A stretch of DNA of 64,000 nt from Pholis gunnellus (Eukaryota > Chordata > Actinopteri > Perciformes > Pholidae). Each line of letters opens with the position of its first letter. The first letter of the stretch is position 1. The position numbers and the translations under genes were made by a program. This document shows, piece after piece, positions 53,571-64,000 of this stretch. Where the stretch lies: assembly GCA_910591455.2 (NCBI GenBank), contig OU342807.1, forward strand, positions 16,422,594-16,486,593. Reading direction: 5' to 3'. The notes beneath the pieces are model-generated. The model worked only from the letters and a program-made list of their open reading frames with translations. It had not been told where the DNA came from and did not search any database.

Positions 53571-53818
53571 CTACTTTTTCAAACGAAACCGTAAAAACCG
53601 AGAGCTGAACCTTCCGTCACGTATATACATTCAGAGTGTTGACATAATCGTGTTCTCCAAAATACCAATCATCTGAACTGATTCACCAGCTTCTGATAAA
53701 GAGGTGAGGTAACTTTGACCCCCCCCCCACAGGGTTGACACTCTTGGTTCAGTCCTATTCGGCTTGAAATCATGCCCCTACCGGTGTTTGACTACTCAAA
53801 CAAAACAAAAGTACACAA

Positions 53819-53868
53819 AGGCAGTCTAACCATAACTCATCGAGACAGTTGTTATGGTTAGACTGCCT
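53819..53868. other. Perfect 18-bp hairpin
   Basis: AGGCAGTCTAACCATAAC (53819-53836) pairs perfectly with 53851-53868 across a 14-nt loop. It lies in the tmc6-tmc8 intergenic region, next to a second hairpin. Confidence 0.9.
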
Positions 53869-53870
53869 GT

Positions 53871-53901
53871 TATTTAACACTAACTGAGTTAGTGTTAAAT
53901 A
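53871..53901. other. 31-bp near-perfect palindrome
   Basis: The arms TATTTAACACTAACT (53871-53885) and its complement (53887-53901) are separated by a single G. It starts two bases after the preceding hairpin. Confidence 0.9.
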
Positions 53902-53994
53902 CATTTGACATATCAATAGTGATTCTACGCTGAAACTAAATAAAAACTTAACTGGCAGTAAAGTAGCCTAAGTCATTACATAACACACCTGATT

Positions 53995-54159
53995 AAGATA
54001 GATTCAATTCAATTTATTTAGTATAGCCCAAAATTAAGAATCACTTATTTGCCTCAGTGGCCTTTACAATCTGTACACATGCGACATCCTCTGTCCCTCT
54101 GACCCTCACATGGGAACAGGAAAAACTCCCCCCAAAAACCCTTTTAGATAGATAGACAG

Positions 54160-54254
<95 letters not shown>

Positions 54255-54257
54255 CAG

Positions 54258-54312
<55 letters not shown>

Positions 54313-54313
54313 C

Positions 54314-54380
<67 letters not shown>

Positions 54381-54383
54381 CAG

Positions 54384-54418
<35 letters not shown>

Positions 54419-54600
54419 CAGACAAACAGACAGACCGTTTTTTTATCTCGCAAGGGGACATTTTTTCGCTTTAACAGGGAGAAAAAAGGAAGAACCCTTA
54501 GGGATAGCAATAAAGAAGGTATCCCTCTCCCAGGATGGACAGAAGTGCAATATATGTCATGTGTACTGAACAACATAACAGAGTTACAACATATTCAATG
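53995..54600 (+). mobile_element. Teleost interspersed repeat interrupted by a (TAGA)n array
   Basis: It starts 'attcaattcaatttattta' and contains 'caggaaaaactccccccaa', 'gaaaaaaggaagaaccctta' and 'tatccctctcccaggatgga', the same blocks as 2455-2591. Roughly 290 bp of TAGA units is inserted in the middle. Confidence 0.65.
54144..54436. repeat. (TAGA)n tetranucleotide microsatellite
   Basis: About 290 bp of GATA/TAGA units with repeated 'gacaga' interruptions at intervals, which suggests higher-order duplication of the array. Confidence 0.97.
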
Positions 54601-56235
54601 CATATGACAGAACCACGGCAGGACGCAAGGCCATGACCCAGGTATAACCACTATCCACGGTAACCTGCGAGGCGAGAAAGCCCAAAGACTCCGGTGACGA
54701 AGCAAAGTCAGTAATGTGCGTATAGATGGTGAACAAACAGCACTAGGCCTACTTGCAACTAAAATAAAACGTTACAGAGTGACTCACCTGCCCATACCTG
54801 ACCACACCTAGGCTATCTTAAAAAATAAGTATATATAAATAATAATAAATAATAAGTAGCCTGTGTGAGGTTGAATGCGTGACCTGCCACATCTCACAAA
54901 TACATTTTACTTCCCTCACAATAAAAGGTCACAACTGAACGTGTTAGCAACAGCAACACTCTGACATGTCAAAGTAGGAAGAGTGGCTGAATTCCATTTA
55001 GCTGCTTCAGTTTCAGGATCCTGATATTTTGTATACTTTGTATGGTAGCTCACTGTTTCACTGTTGTGGCTTACTGGGTCACTGGAATAGAGCCATCTTT
55101 AATGTAATTAGTAACAATAGTGCTGTTCTAGTGAAAAAGGCCTGTTTCCATTCATAACTCATCTGCTACATGTGCACAATCATGTTTCACCTACAAAGGG
55201 GACATTATTTTTTACATTTGAAGTCAAACCTGATGTGTCCATATGTGTTTATTGTGTGTCTATTGTCTCAAGTGTTTATTGTCTCAACATAATTGAAACT
55301 GTGCATGTCGAGCAAGTTCTTGAGAAATGACACCCTTGCTCATGTTTCTTTGTAAATGGTTCTGACTGGAAGCCTCAAATGTCTTTGTGGTGTGAGTGGG
55401 TGGAAAAAGCCTTTCTGCTACATCTTCTCATACATTAAATCCAAACGTCGGTTTCCAGATGATGAAACACTGTCCAGTGTGGCTCACGTCAATTCTTTAT
55501 TGTCACGCAGGTGAGAGGGATTCAGTGAAAAAGGCAGATGATTAATTACCTGATTCTTTAGTCGGTTTTACACACCTCAAAGCGATACTTGACAATGATG
55601 GCAAATAACATTCAATACTCAAATTCACGGATTCATTTGAAACCCAATGTTTATTTAACATTGTTTCTTAGTGGATTTCACAGAAAACGTCACCTGAAAA
55701 CAGACTATGACTGCACTATAAATCATTCGACAGTAGGCTACTTGAACAGCAGCAAATTAAAATGAAATTAAAACCTATTCATCTAATTCTGGCTTCTAAC
55801 ATTTTCTCACTTGCTTTCAGTCCGGTGTGTATGGGTGGGTAGTTTTTGTTCTGTTGTGAAATTATTTGTGATATTTTCAGCCACCAATGCAACGCCTGTG
55901 TTTGCATCCTGTCATGTGATTTCCTGTGCGCTGTCAAATTCAGACACGGTCTGTGTGGACAGATTTGACATCTGCTGCACCTGCCTGACAGTGAGCCGTA
56001 CCAACAGGACTTTAGGAACAACACTCACTCCAGATCAGCCGCTCACGGGTCTTCACTTCAGTGGGCCCTTGATGTGGGGTGCAAAGCAGGATGTTTAGAT
56101 GCAGATTGCGGAAGTAACTTTTTTCAGTTTGAGTTGCAGCTTTGGTGGAGATGTTTGTCGCCTTGTGTTGTATATACTGCGAGAAGATTGGTTTCTGAAG
56201 ATCTGTTATTAAAGAGGAAGTGCAGGGAGAGTAAA

Positions 56236-56317
56236 ATGGAGGAGCACAATTCTGTCAACTTCATGAGACTCCTGTCAGGTAACAGAACAATTTGACATAA
56301 AATGTGCCTTTCGTGTT

Positions 56318-56370
<53 letters not shown>

Positions 56371-59300
56371 GTGTGTGACATTAAGGTGTTCCGTGATCTA
56401 TGATTTTGAATACATAGGCTTACAAGACACTACTGATATTACATATAGAGGTAAAAGAAAAACAAAAAAGAATGCAAATGGATATGCATATGGTTCTCTC
56501 AAAGCATATCATATCATTGTAAATTTAATATTTGGGGGTTTTGCACTTTGGATCAGACTAAACAAGACATTTGAGGATGTGACCGTGGGCCTTTTTTAGT
56601 ACTTTGTCACCTAAATAAAGAAAATAATAATATGCAGATCCATAATAAAAGTCATAATTACCGTGGTTGCAACCTGTAACAAATGCTGTAAAAGTAAAAC
56701 ATCTTGTACGTAAACATGCACTGTGACATTCATGTGTTCCCACCACAGATGAGAGCACTCTTTCCACCGTGTCGTCGGACTCCTGTGAGTACTATCAGAC
56801 AGAGATATTTGATCTGCTGCCCAGCATCCAGGCCAGCCGGCCAGAGCAGGACAGAGCCTGCGAGGCCCACCAGGGTGGCCCAGAAGCGGGAGAGAGGATC
56901 AGCCATGGCCACCCGTCCAGAGGACCCAAAGACAAGGCGTTTACACAGCCGCTCAGGAACCTGGTCATGTGTATTCAGGGGAAGAGAGACGCCAGGTGGG
57001 AGAGGTTATTCTAATATGTCTCTGTTTAGGACGGCCACAGCAGAGGGCACACATTACTTTTTGTACCCATTTCTTCCTGCTCGGCGGACTTTGGGTGGCG
57101 TCATTACAGACTTGGGTTACCTTTTTAACTTCAGACCGGTTGTGTATATACAGTAGGTTCTGGAGTTGCAATTGTTAATGTCCAACGATCCGGCTGGCCT
57201 AACTCAGCTAATTCCTGTGTCTCACAAAGCTTAAGCTTAGGTTCCTGTACCAGTAGACGATGTCACAGGTGAGAACCCTCTCAGTGAGTGACCTGAAGTC
57301 CCACTGTAAAAATAACCCTGGTGATGACATCACTATGAAGTCATCAGGGTAACTTTTGAAAGCTCCTCCAGAGCCTCAGAAAACATACAATTGTCCCTTT
57401 AAATAAGTTGAAATATTAGTCAGGAAGGGTTTGTTCACCTCCTTTTCAAAAGCTTAATGTTCAGCTTTGAAGTGTTTAAAGTATTATGTTATTTTAGGTA
57501 TTTTCATGCTCAGGGTTTAACACGTTAAAATAAAAGAGGCATTGATGAAATATCATATATACTCTGCTCATTAGGTACAGGAGGAAGATGCAAATCAGCA
57601 ATATTGGTTTTTGGGAGTCCTGGAGGCGGAGCCAGAGCATCAACAGGAAGAGGGTTTGGGCACAAATGGGAGGAGCTCTATCAGGCCTGCTGCCATGGCA
57701 GCACACTCTCCACACCATCGAAGGTAAGACAGGACTGGTTATGATGAAGGATTATAAGGACTTGTTTTGCCACCTGTTGGTTTCCAGTCTATTGTATTAC
57801 CATGACTACATGATTTCACCATAGTGTAGAATTCTAACCCTCACTGATCTGTTCCAGGCAGGTTTGGAGTTGGCGTGAAGGCTTACTTTGTGTTCGTCAG
57901 ATATCTGGTTTACTTAAACCTACTTCACTGTGCCCTTGTCTGGGGCTTCATTCTGGGGCCTACAACATTTTATGGCAGAAGCAACAGCAGTGGTGAGTCC
58001 CCTGTAATGGCAGATTAAAGTACATCAACCACAACTCAACGAAGACTACTGCAAAAACATTGTTATGTTGTTCTCTGTGATGTTACAGAGCCTTTGAAGT
58101 TTGGAGGCAATGACTCGGTTTTGGATTTCTTCCAGGGATCGGTAAGGGTTTGTTTGCTTGTGTGTTTGTACTGTATGATTTATACATCTTTCATATCAGA
58201 TATCTTCTCCTTTCTACAGGGCTACCTGGATCGTTCTCCGGTCTTCTTTGGTTTCTATACTCGAGGTTCCCTGAATTTGCTGTGCTTGAATACACCTCTG
58301 CTGTACCTCGCTGGAATTCTCATCATCCTCTTCCTCAGTCTCATCCTGGTAGTCCGTAGGTCAGTGAGGAAATAACTGCAAAAGAACAAAACGTTTCAAT
58401 ATCCATTTTCCTCACATCTTAGAGAAAGCTTCTGTATTAAATCTGTAAACTTCTCTGATAGAACGACGGTTGGCTACAAGCACACCTGGATGCTCGGGAA
58501 GCGTTACAGTATGAACGTGAGCTACAAGATCTTTTGTGGTTGGGACTTCACCATCCAGGACCCTGCTGCTGCCACTCTCAAACACTGCTTCATCAGAAAT
58601 GGTCTCAAGGTGAAGGGCTGCACACACATTACCGACATGCATGATGGCACTGCTCTAGTTTACCACGGCCACACACCAAATGCTGGTCAAAAGGTGAATC
58701 TGTCAAACCTACTTTGGCTGTTTTCCGTACTGCATATAATGTCGGGTCTGACAGGCCGGACCATGGTGTTCAATTGAGATGTCCTGCCTCAACCTATCAT
58801 GATCAAACTATTCAGTGACCCTTCATGCACTGCAAGGAGGCATCTGCATGTTTTCTCCACTCACCTATTCAGGTCTTTCCTTAAATTTGTCACCTGTCTT
58901 TTAATTCTCTTATTTAGAATCAAACCTGGAATTTCATGAACAAAGTCACATTTTGCAATTCCACAGCTTTATTTATGGCAAACTTTTTTATTTGCATCAA
59001 CAATGGCCAATAAAAATGGGTGACCAAACAGTTTCCCACCTGGCTTTCAAAACAAATGTATTCACACACACACACACGAACACACACTCTCTCTCTCTCC
59101 TGACTGTGCAGACACAAGGTGGTAAATGTCAGTGGAAATTGGTGTCACATGCATCAACATTGAGGCAGATGAGGAAGTTGTGATGCCAATTTAGAAATGA
59201 GTGGTTGAAAGTTTCTAACCTCTTTTTAGAACCAGCTCCAAAGTGAAATATGAATATACAAAACTCATTATAAGGAGAAACAAATACACTGCTCTTATAA

Positions 59301-62300
59301 TCAAGCATTTTCTCTGCACTTCTGCCATTAAGGAAATGTTTACACACTCCCCCAACGCATGTCCTACTTTCTAGTTCTATATATTATCTATGACTTTAAT
59401 TTGAGTTTTAAAGGTGTGTACAATATATATATATATAATGTAACTGTTTGATTCTAGTTTTAGTGTGTGTGTGCTGCTGTTCTAATATTTTGATTGAGTT
59501 AAAACACCGTAGATGCTCACAGTTGAGAGGTTTTCCTCTTTCTGTTCGTCCTCAGCTGTTCCTGGAGGAGGAGAGTTTCTCTGTGCGAGAGGCTCAGAGG
59601 ACTCTTGGACAGAGGGTGCGTCTCTACCTGCTCAGGTTTGTCCTCAACCTGCTCGTTCTGTGCCTGCTGGGTGGAGCCTTCTACCTCATCTACTTCGCCA
59701 CCAAAACAGCACAGTACGAGGTGAGACTTTGATGCTGGTTCTGTTACAGTGTGTCCTGGATTTGGTGAATAGATTTTCACATCTGACTGTGTTTCTCAGA
59801 GTGGGCACTATTGGCTGGTCAGCCTGGTCCTCCAGTACCTCCCTCCCATCACCATCACCTTTGTCAACCTGATCCTCCCTCACATTTTCCGCAAGATCTC
59901 ATCTTTTGAGGACTACTCTTTCACCATGCAGGTCAATGCCACTCTAGTGAGGTAAGGTGCACAGGGAGATGAACCCAGGACACACACACATACACACACA
60001 TCGGCACTGGTTCACCCTCTTTTCTTCAGGAGCATCTTCTTGAAGCTGGCCTCGCTGGGGATCTACCTATTTTTCATCTTCACAACAACAGAGTATCAGA
60101 AAGTGAGTTGAGAGTGAGATTTATGTTTCAAGGTCCTGCAGACTGATATGTGATGTCAGATCGATGTTTTTAAGTGAGTTCTTAATCCATTTTTATTTGT
60201 GTATTTCTTTCACAGTATCCCTTTCACTGCATGGAGAACATGTTTGGTAGAGAGATGTACAAGCTGTGTATCTTCAACTTCCTCGCCACTTTCTGCAACG
60301 CCTTCCTCTTGAACTACCCCAGGAAGTGGGTTTGTTTGCGATCAACAGTCTCTTTCTCTCTTAGTCATTGTCGTGGTTTGAATGAAAAGATCAATGCGTT
60401 TGGAATAGTTTGGCTAATCTAGGGAAAGAATGAAGCTCAGTTAGTAAGTTGTCAAGAGTCATGAACTTTCCTCTGACTGACAGGCTGCTGCAGGAGAAGT
60501 ACCCCTCATCCTTGCTGGCCCGGCTGTCGGGGAAACAGCGCTTCCTGATCCCTTTCAAAGTGTTGGATCTGGTGTACAGTCAGACAGTGTCCTGGGTGGG
60601 AGTCTACTACTGCCCTCTACTGCCTCTGATAGGAGCTGTCACACTGATGGCCACCTTCTACATCCAAAAGGTTGTCTGGAACATGAGAGTTATGGACCAT
60701 CTAACTGTCACTCTCGCTCCCTATTTGTGTCTCTGTGTACTGGCACGAACGTCACAAAATGCCTGAGAACAATGACCTAAAAACATAACAATAAACTAAA
60801 TATCATTACTACTAAAATAAATAAAACAAAACCAATCTGAAAAAGGCATTCAGATAATGAAATAAACAGATTAAAATTGTTCGTTTGGATGAATGTACAA
60901 GAACCAAAGCTATACTAAATGACAGTACATGATGGTTACTATGAATGACAGAGAGATACATAAATCAAGTATTCCACATTCAGCTGGATGGTATAATTTG
61001 TTTAGTAACATAAGAATTTCTGCGCAAATTATATTAACAACAATTTTTTAAAGGAATGATTTTGGAAAATTCAGGGAAATACTTATTTAGAGTTAGATGA
61101 AAAGATTGGCTCTGTGCAATGGTAACTTAATCTATACCAGAACCTCTAAAGCTCACTTATTAACATTTTATTTATATGTGAGACGATTTCTTACATTGCA
61201 TTGCTTTGCCAAGCAACAGGTGGCGTCACTGCGCCCAGACAATAAATTGTTTGCCACATAAGGTTGATTGAACAATTTCGTATCAATTAAACAAACAAGA
61301 AAGAACCTGTGAGCTGTAGAGGTGACAGAGCCAGGCTAGCTGTTTCCCCCTGTGTCCAGTCTTTATGCTAAGCTAAGCTAAACGTCTCCTGGCTGGAGCT
61401 TCATATCTAACGTGTGAGTGGTATCTAAGCAAGGTTCCCAAGTTGTCGAACTATTCCTTCAAGTAATCTATACATTTGTCACATTCTAGAGATTTGAGTC
61501 TATTTGAGTGTTTTTTACCAGTCCAGTGCATGATTAGATGGAGTTGTGACCAAGAAGCACTGGTGACTGTCAACTGTATCTGAACATTTACCAGCAATGT
61601 CCATGTCCTTCCAACACTGTCTTCAGTTCACGGTGCTGCGGTGCTGTGTGGCAGAGCAGAGGATGTTTCGAGGCTCCAGCTCCTCCGTTTTATTCCACTT
61701 CATGTTGCTGCTCGGTCTCCTAATGGCTGCAACCACACTGGGCTTCAACCTCTACCAGCAAGAAGCCACACCCGACCAAAACATGTACTTTTTTACTCAC
61801 ACAATTTTGACTTACTTGCTGACATACCGTCAACATTTCAAAGTGTGTTTTTTTTTGTTCTTTCTTTAGTTGATTATATTATGTCAAAGAAAAACATATC
61901 TTTCTTGATAGCACTAGAAGGAAATATCCCATTTATATTTTTACTTTTCTCTGCAGCTCATTTCCCCAATTTGATCCTCCTGTTTAACTTTCTACCCAGG
62001 TCCTCCTGTGGTCCATTTGGAAATGGAGAAACTGTGTTTAATGTGACAGGAGTGTGTGTGAACAGCCTCCCAAGCCCGGCACAGACCACGCTCCGCTACC
62101 TGACCTCTGAGGCCTTCGCCCTGCCGCTCATACTAGCTGAGATGTAAGTATGCAACAGGTTTATATAAACACTGGCTCTGTATTTGCAGTGAGGTGAGTT
62201 TTTCCAGTTTGAAGGAAAACAAGTAAAATCTACGAGAAGCACTGAGTGTACAGCAGGAAAACTTGTTGTAGAAGTGATAATCTTTACTGGATACAAGCTG

Positions 62301-62772
62301 TTTTAAGAATAGACGTACAGTCCTTTCTTCTGATCTGCCTGTCTTGATTCTGCTCCTCAGTTTAATCTTAACCTCATATGTGTCACGGGGACGAGCCAAT
62401 CAGAAGGCCATAGAGAGACTGAAAGACATGCTGGTTATGGTAAGTCACATGTCATCAAACACTGACATACTTACAAATTAGACACAGAAAGAAAACGTTT
62501 GAGTTAATGCAGTTGATTTGGTTGTTGCAAGTGAATACTTTTCATGTCTATTGGTGTGTTATGTTGTTTCCAGTCTATCTGTGTGCATGCTGTGCCTATA
62601 CATTTGTATGTGTTTTGTCCCACAGAGCAGCTCAGATAAGCGTTTCCTGGTTAAACAGCATGCCACGATGCTCAGACGTCAGAAAAAACCCCACAGAGTC
62701 TGGTCTGCAGCCATCGAAGAGGACGCCCCCCCTCAACCACTGGAAGGGCCCCCCCCCCTTCAGGCATACTAA
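56236..62772 (+). CDS. tmc8: tmc8: transmembrane channel-like protein 8 (EVER2)
   Basis: Sixteen exons: 56236-56278, 56749-56995, 57575-57723, 57858-57992, 58089-58141, 58220-58359, 58462-58609, 59556-59720, 59800-59951, 60030-60102, 60216-60325, 60484-60670, 61627-61784, 62000-62143, 62361-62439 and 62626-62772. Phases close to 709 aa (human 726). Features: a hydrophilic N-terminus to about residue 130; membrane segments such as AYFVFVRYLVYLNLLHCALVW, ILIILFLSLILVV and FVLNLLVLCLLGGAFYLIYF; CGWDFTIQDPAAATLKH; the TMC-signature region CMENMFGREMYKLCIFNF; KVLDLVYSQTVSWVGVYYCPL; and FRGSSSSVLFHFMLLLGLLMA, which is very close to human TMC8. The C-terminus is short and proline-rich. It is head-to-head with tmc6, as in mammals. 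Known mammalian role: an ER complex with TMC6 and CIB1, zinc homeostasis and restriction of cutaneous papillomaviruses; whether this holds in fish is unknown. The signature tryptophan is replaced by Met. The start is the only ATG joining in phase to exon 2. Confidence 0.9.
56321..56378. repeat. (GT)n microsatellite in tmc8 intron 1
   Basis: About 28 GT units with one 'gc' interruption, 43 bp after the donor of exon 1. Confidence 0.95.
58610..59555. other. tmc8 intron
   Basis: A 0.95-kb intron with short CA and TA runs ('atatatatatata' at about 59426-59438). No gene or named repeat. Confidence 0.6.
61325..61440. mobile_element. Teleost interspersed repeat fragment in a tmc8 intron
   Basis: 'gctagctgtttccccctgtg' followed by 'cagtctttatgctaagctaa' is a very abundant teleost repeat. 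It is in the 956-bp intron between exons 12 and 13. Confidence 0.65.
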
Positions 62773-63384
62773 CTGATTAAAGTCCCCAAGCTGTCAAGCC
62801 TGTCCATCCACAGACTTAAATATAATTTAAAGCTTGAATATAAAGCCGTGCTTTTATGCAACCACAGCTGGGCGGAGGCTTGTGGGTGGCTGAAAATAAA
62901 AAGTCAAAAGGACTGTTCAAGTGTGGCCTCTTTCTACAAAGGTCTTATTTTAACCTTCATGTGACGCATTCTCTAAAACATTTCTGCAGTCATTTTTTGG
63001 GGATTATTATTTTATGGTCCTGTCGTGACTGCGAAAAAGTCTTTTTTTGGAGTAAATTATTAATTTATGCATATCAATGTAATTTTATTATTATTGATAC
63101 TATAATCATAGTGCTAAGTTTTGTTCCAAAATATCCCTTTACCTGAATTCAATGAACTGTAAGTCATTTTCAAATATCCTGCTCATTAAACCTTTGTGGT
63201 GCGTGCATTTCTTTATTTTATGTGTCGCACTTAAAATAAAACCTAACACGCAGCCTAATATGTTATCTAGTTGCAACACGTGTGTAACACCCTTAGCGTT
63301 AACGGAATCCTAAGGATCCACACACACACAAATACACACACACACACACTGAACGAAGCTATTGAGAAACCATGTCAAAGACTA
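62773..63384. other. tmc8 3' UTR and short intergenic spacer
   Basis: A plus-strand AATAAA at about 62895-62900 is the nearest poly(A) signal to the tmc8 stop. The remainder is AT-rich, with a (CA)n run at about 63320-63350 upstream of the next gene. Confidence 0.55.
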
Positions 63385-64000
63385 ATGCGGAGCACTGTCA
63401 TGAAGAATCTACAAACTTTAACTTTGCTGCCAATTTTGGGTGAGTTAATCAACATAGTTTAAAACGGCAATATGAATGAATAATTTGATTGATTCATTTA
63501 TATTCTTACAACAATGTGTTGTTGTTTTTTTCAGCTCTGGCAAGTTTTTTCATCAGGATAAGTAAGTTTGTTAAAGTGGAGCTTAGTAAGATCTGGTGGT
63601 CGGCTGATCGATTGATCTTTAGCCGGTTCAGAACTTTTCAGATATTATTCTTTGATCTAAAAAACTGATATAAAATAATTTGTGGCTGCACCTGCTCATA
63701 CTTTCTTTAAAACTTGCTATGGTTAAATTCCAGGACTCCACTTAAACTCCCAGTGCTCACTGTCTCTCTTCAGGTGGATCGCTCTCTCTTCGCCCGGTGC
63801 TGACTGGTCCTGACATGGCTTACCTCGACTCGAGGGTGGCTTTCCGCTGTATTGCACCTAACTCCTCTCTGCCAGTCACCTATGAGCTGATTAGGAATGG
63901 GAGCATTTTAATCGCCAAGGTCGCTGATCTCCAAGAGGACCAAACGGCCTCATTCTACCTGAAGGTTGCTGCAACGTTGGAGGGGTCATACTACTGCAAG
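63385..64000 (+). CDS. Immunoglobulin-superfamily receptor, 5' part (PECAM1/Fc-receptor-like)
   Basis: Three exons are visible: 63385-63439, a 27-bp mini-exon 63535-63561, and 63774 to the window edge (open). The first two encode a signal peptide (MKNLQTLTLLPILALASFF). Exon 3 starts a C2-type Ig domain with the first cysteine in VAFRCIAPNSS and the second in EGSYYCK, in the final residues of the window; NSS and NGS are possible N-glycosylation sites. A signal peptide split over a short second exon is typical of Fc-receptor and PECAM1-type genes. The phrase LPVTYELIRNG resembles PECAM1 Ig domains, but the domain is short and the family call is tentative. An ATG at 63372 is in another frame and gives no signal peptide, so 63385 (or the in-frame 63400) is preferred. 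Confidence 0.72.

Larger units (their letters stand above)
53902..56235. other. Upstream region of tmc8
   Basis: It contains the interspersed repeat with the (TAGA)n array (53995-54560) and otherwise AT-rich DNA. The tmc8 5' UTR and promoter should lie in its right part, about 55800-56235. No other gene is supported. Confidence 0.45.

Noticed and set aside
54106..54576. 156-codon frame rich in Tyr-Leu-Ser-Ile repeats
   Set aside because: It is the translation of the (TAGA)n tetranucleotide array inside a transposon.

Overview
The window is nuclear DNA from a ray-finned fish, probably a spiny-rayed (percomorph) teleost. The genes have many short exons with GT-AG introns. Long (CA)n/(TG)n microsatellites are frequent, teleost-type SINE, MITE and hAT remnants are scattered through it, and a teleost-expanded pim-like kinase is present. 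Exon models were built by hand from splice sites, reading phase and remembered family sequence; in all five complete genes the exon phases close exactly to an intact reading frame.

Layout: (1) 1-3043, repeats: the end of a foldback element, a tRNA-type SINE and a 154-bp tandem repeat. (2) 3044-7128, minus strand: a ten-exon pim-like serine/threonine kinase (499 aa) whose N-terminal basic region comes from a triplicated exon. (3) 7129-13900: no recognised gene, but a 1.6-kb near-perfect inverted-repeat (foldback) element at 9088-10682 and several older repeats. (4) 14222-28760, minus strand: aspscr1 (TUG/UBXD9), 17 coding exons, 614 aa, ending in a tiny last coding exon. (5) 28761-33004: the aspscr1/notum divergent intergenic region, holding a hAT-type element. 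(6) 33005-38666, plus strand: notum, 11 exons, 520 aa, the secreted Wnt deacylase with its catalytic triad intact. (7) 40201-49649, minus strand: tmc6 (EVER1), 19 coding exons, 839 aa. (8) 49650-56235: the head-to-head region between tmc6 and tmc8, with a (TAGA)n array and two strong hairpins. (9) 56236-62772, plus strand: tmc8 (EVER2), 16 exons, 709 aa. (10) 63385 to the window edge, plus strand: the 5' end of an immunoglobulin-superfamily receptor, PECAM1- or Fc-receptor-like.

The genes are not an operon and mostly act in separate pathways: Wnt signal shut-off (notum), p97/GLUT4 vesicle tethering (aspscr1), and TMC membrane proteins (tmc6 and tmc8, which in mammals form a complex with CIB1 and limit zinc flux and papillomavirus infection). 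The tmc6/tmc8 divergent arrangement and the aspscr1/notum adjacency match the human chromosome 17q25 neighbourhoods. No clearly novel biological system was found. The most unusual items are the triplicated basic exon of the pim-like kinase, the foldback element, the paired hairpins between tmc6 and tmc8, and a consensus estrogen response element carried by an interspersed repeat.
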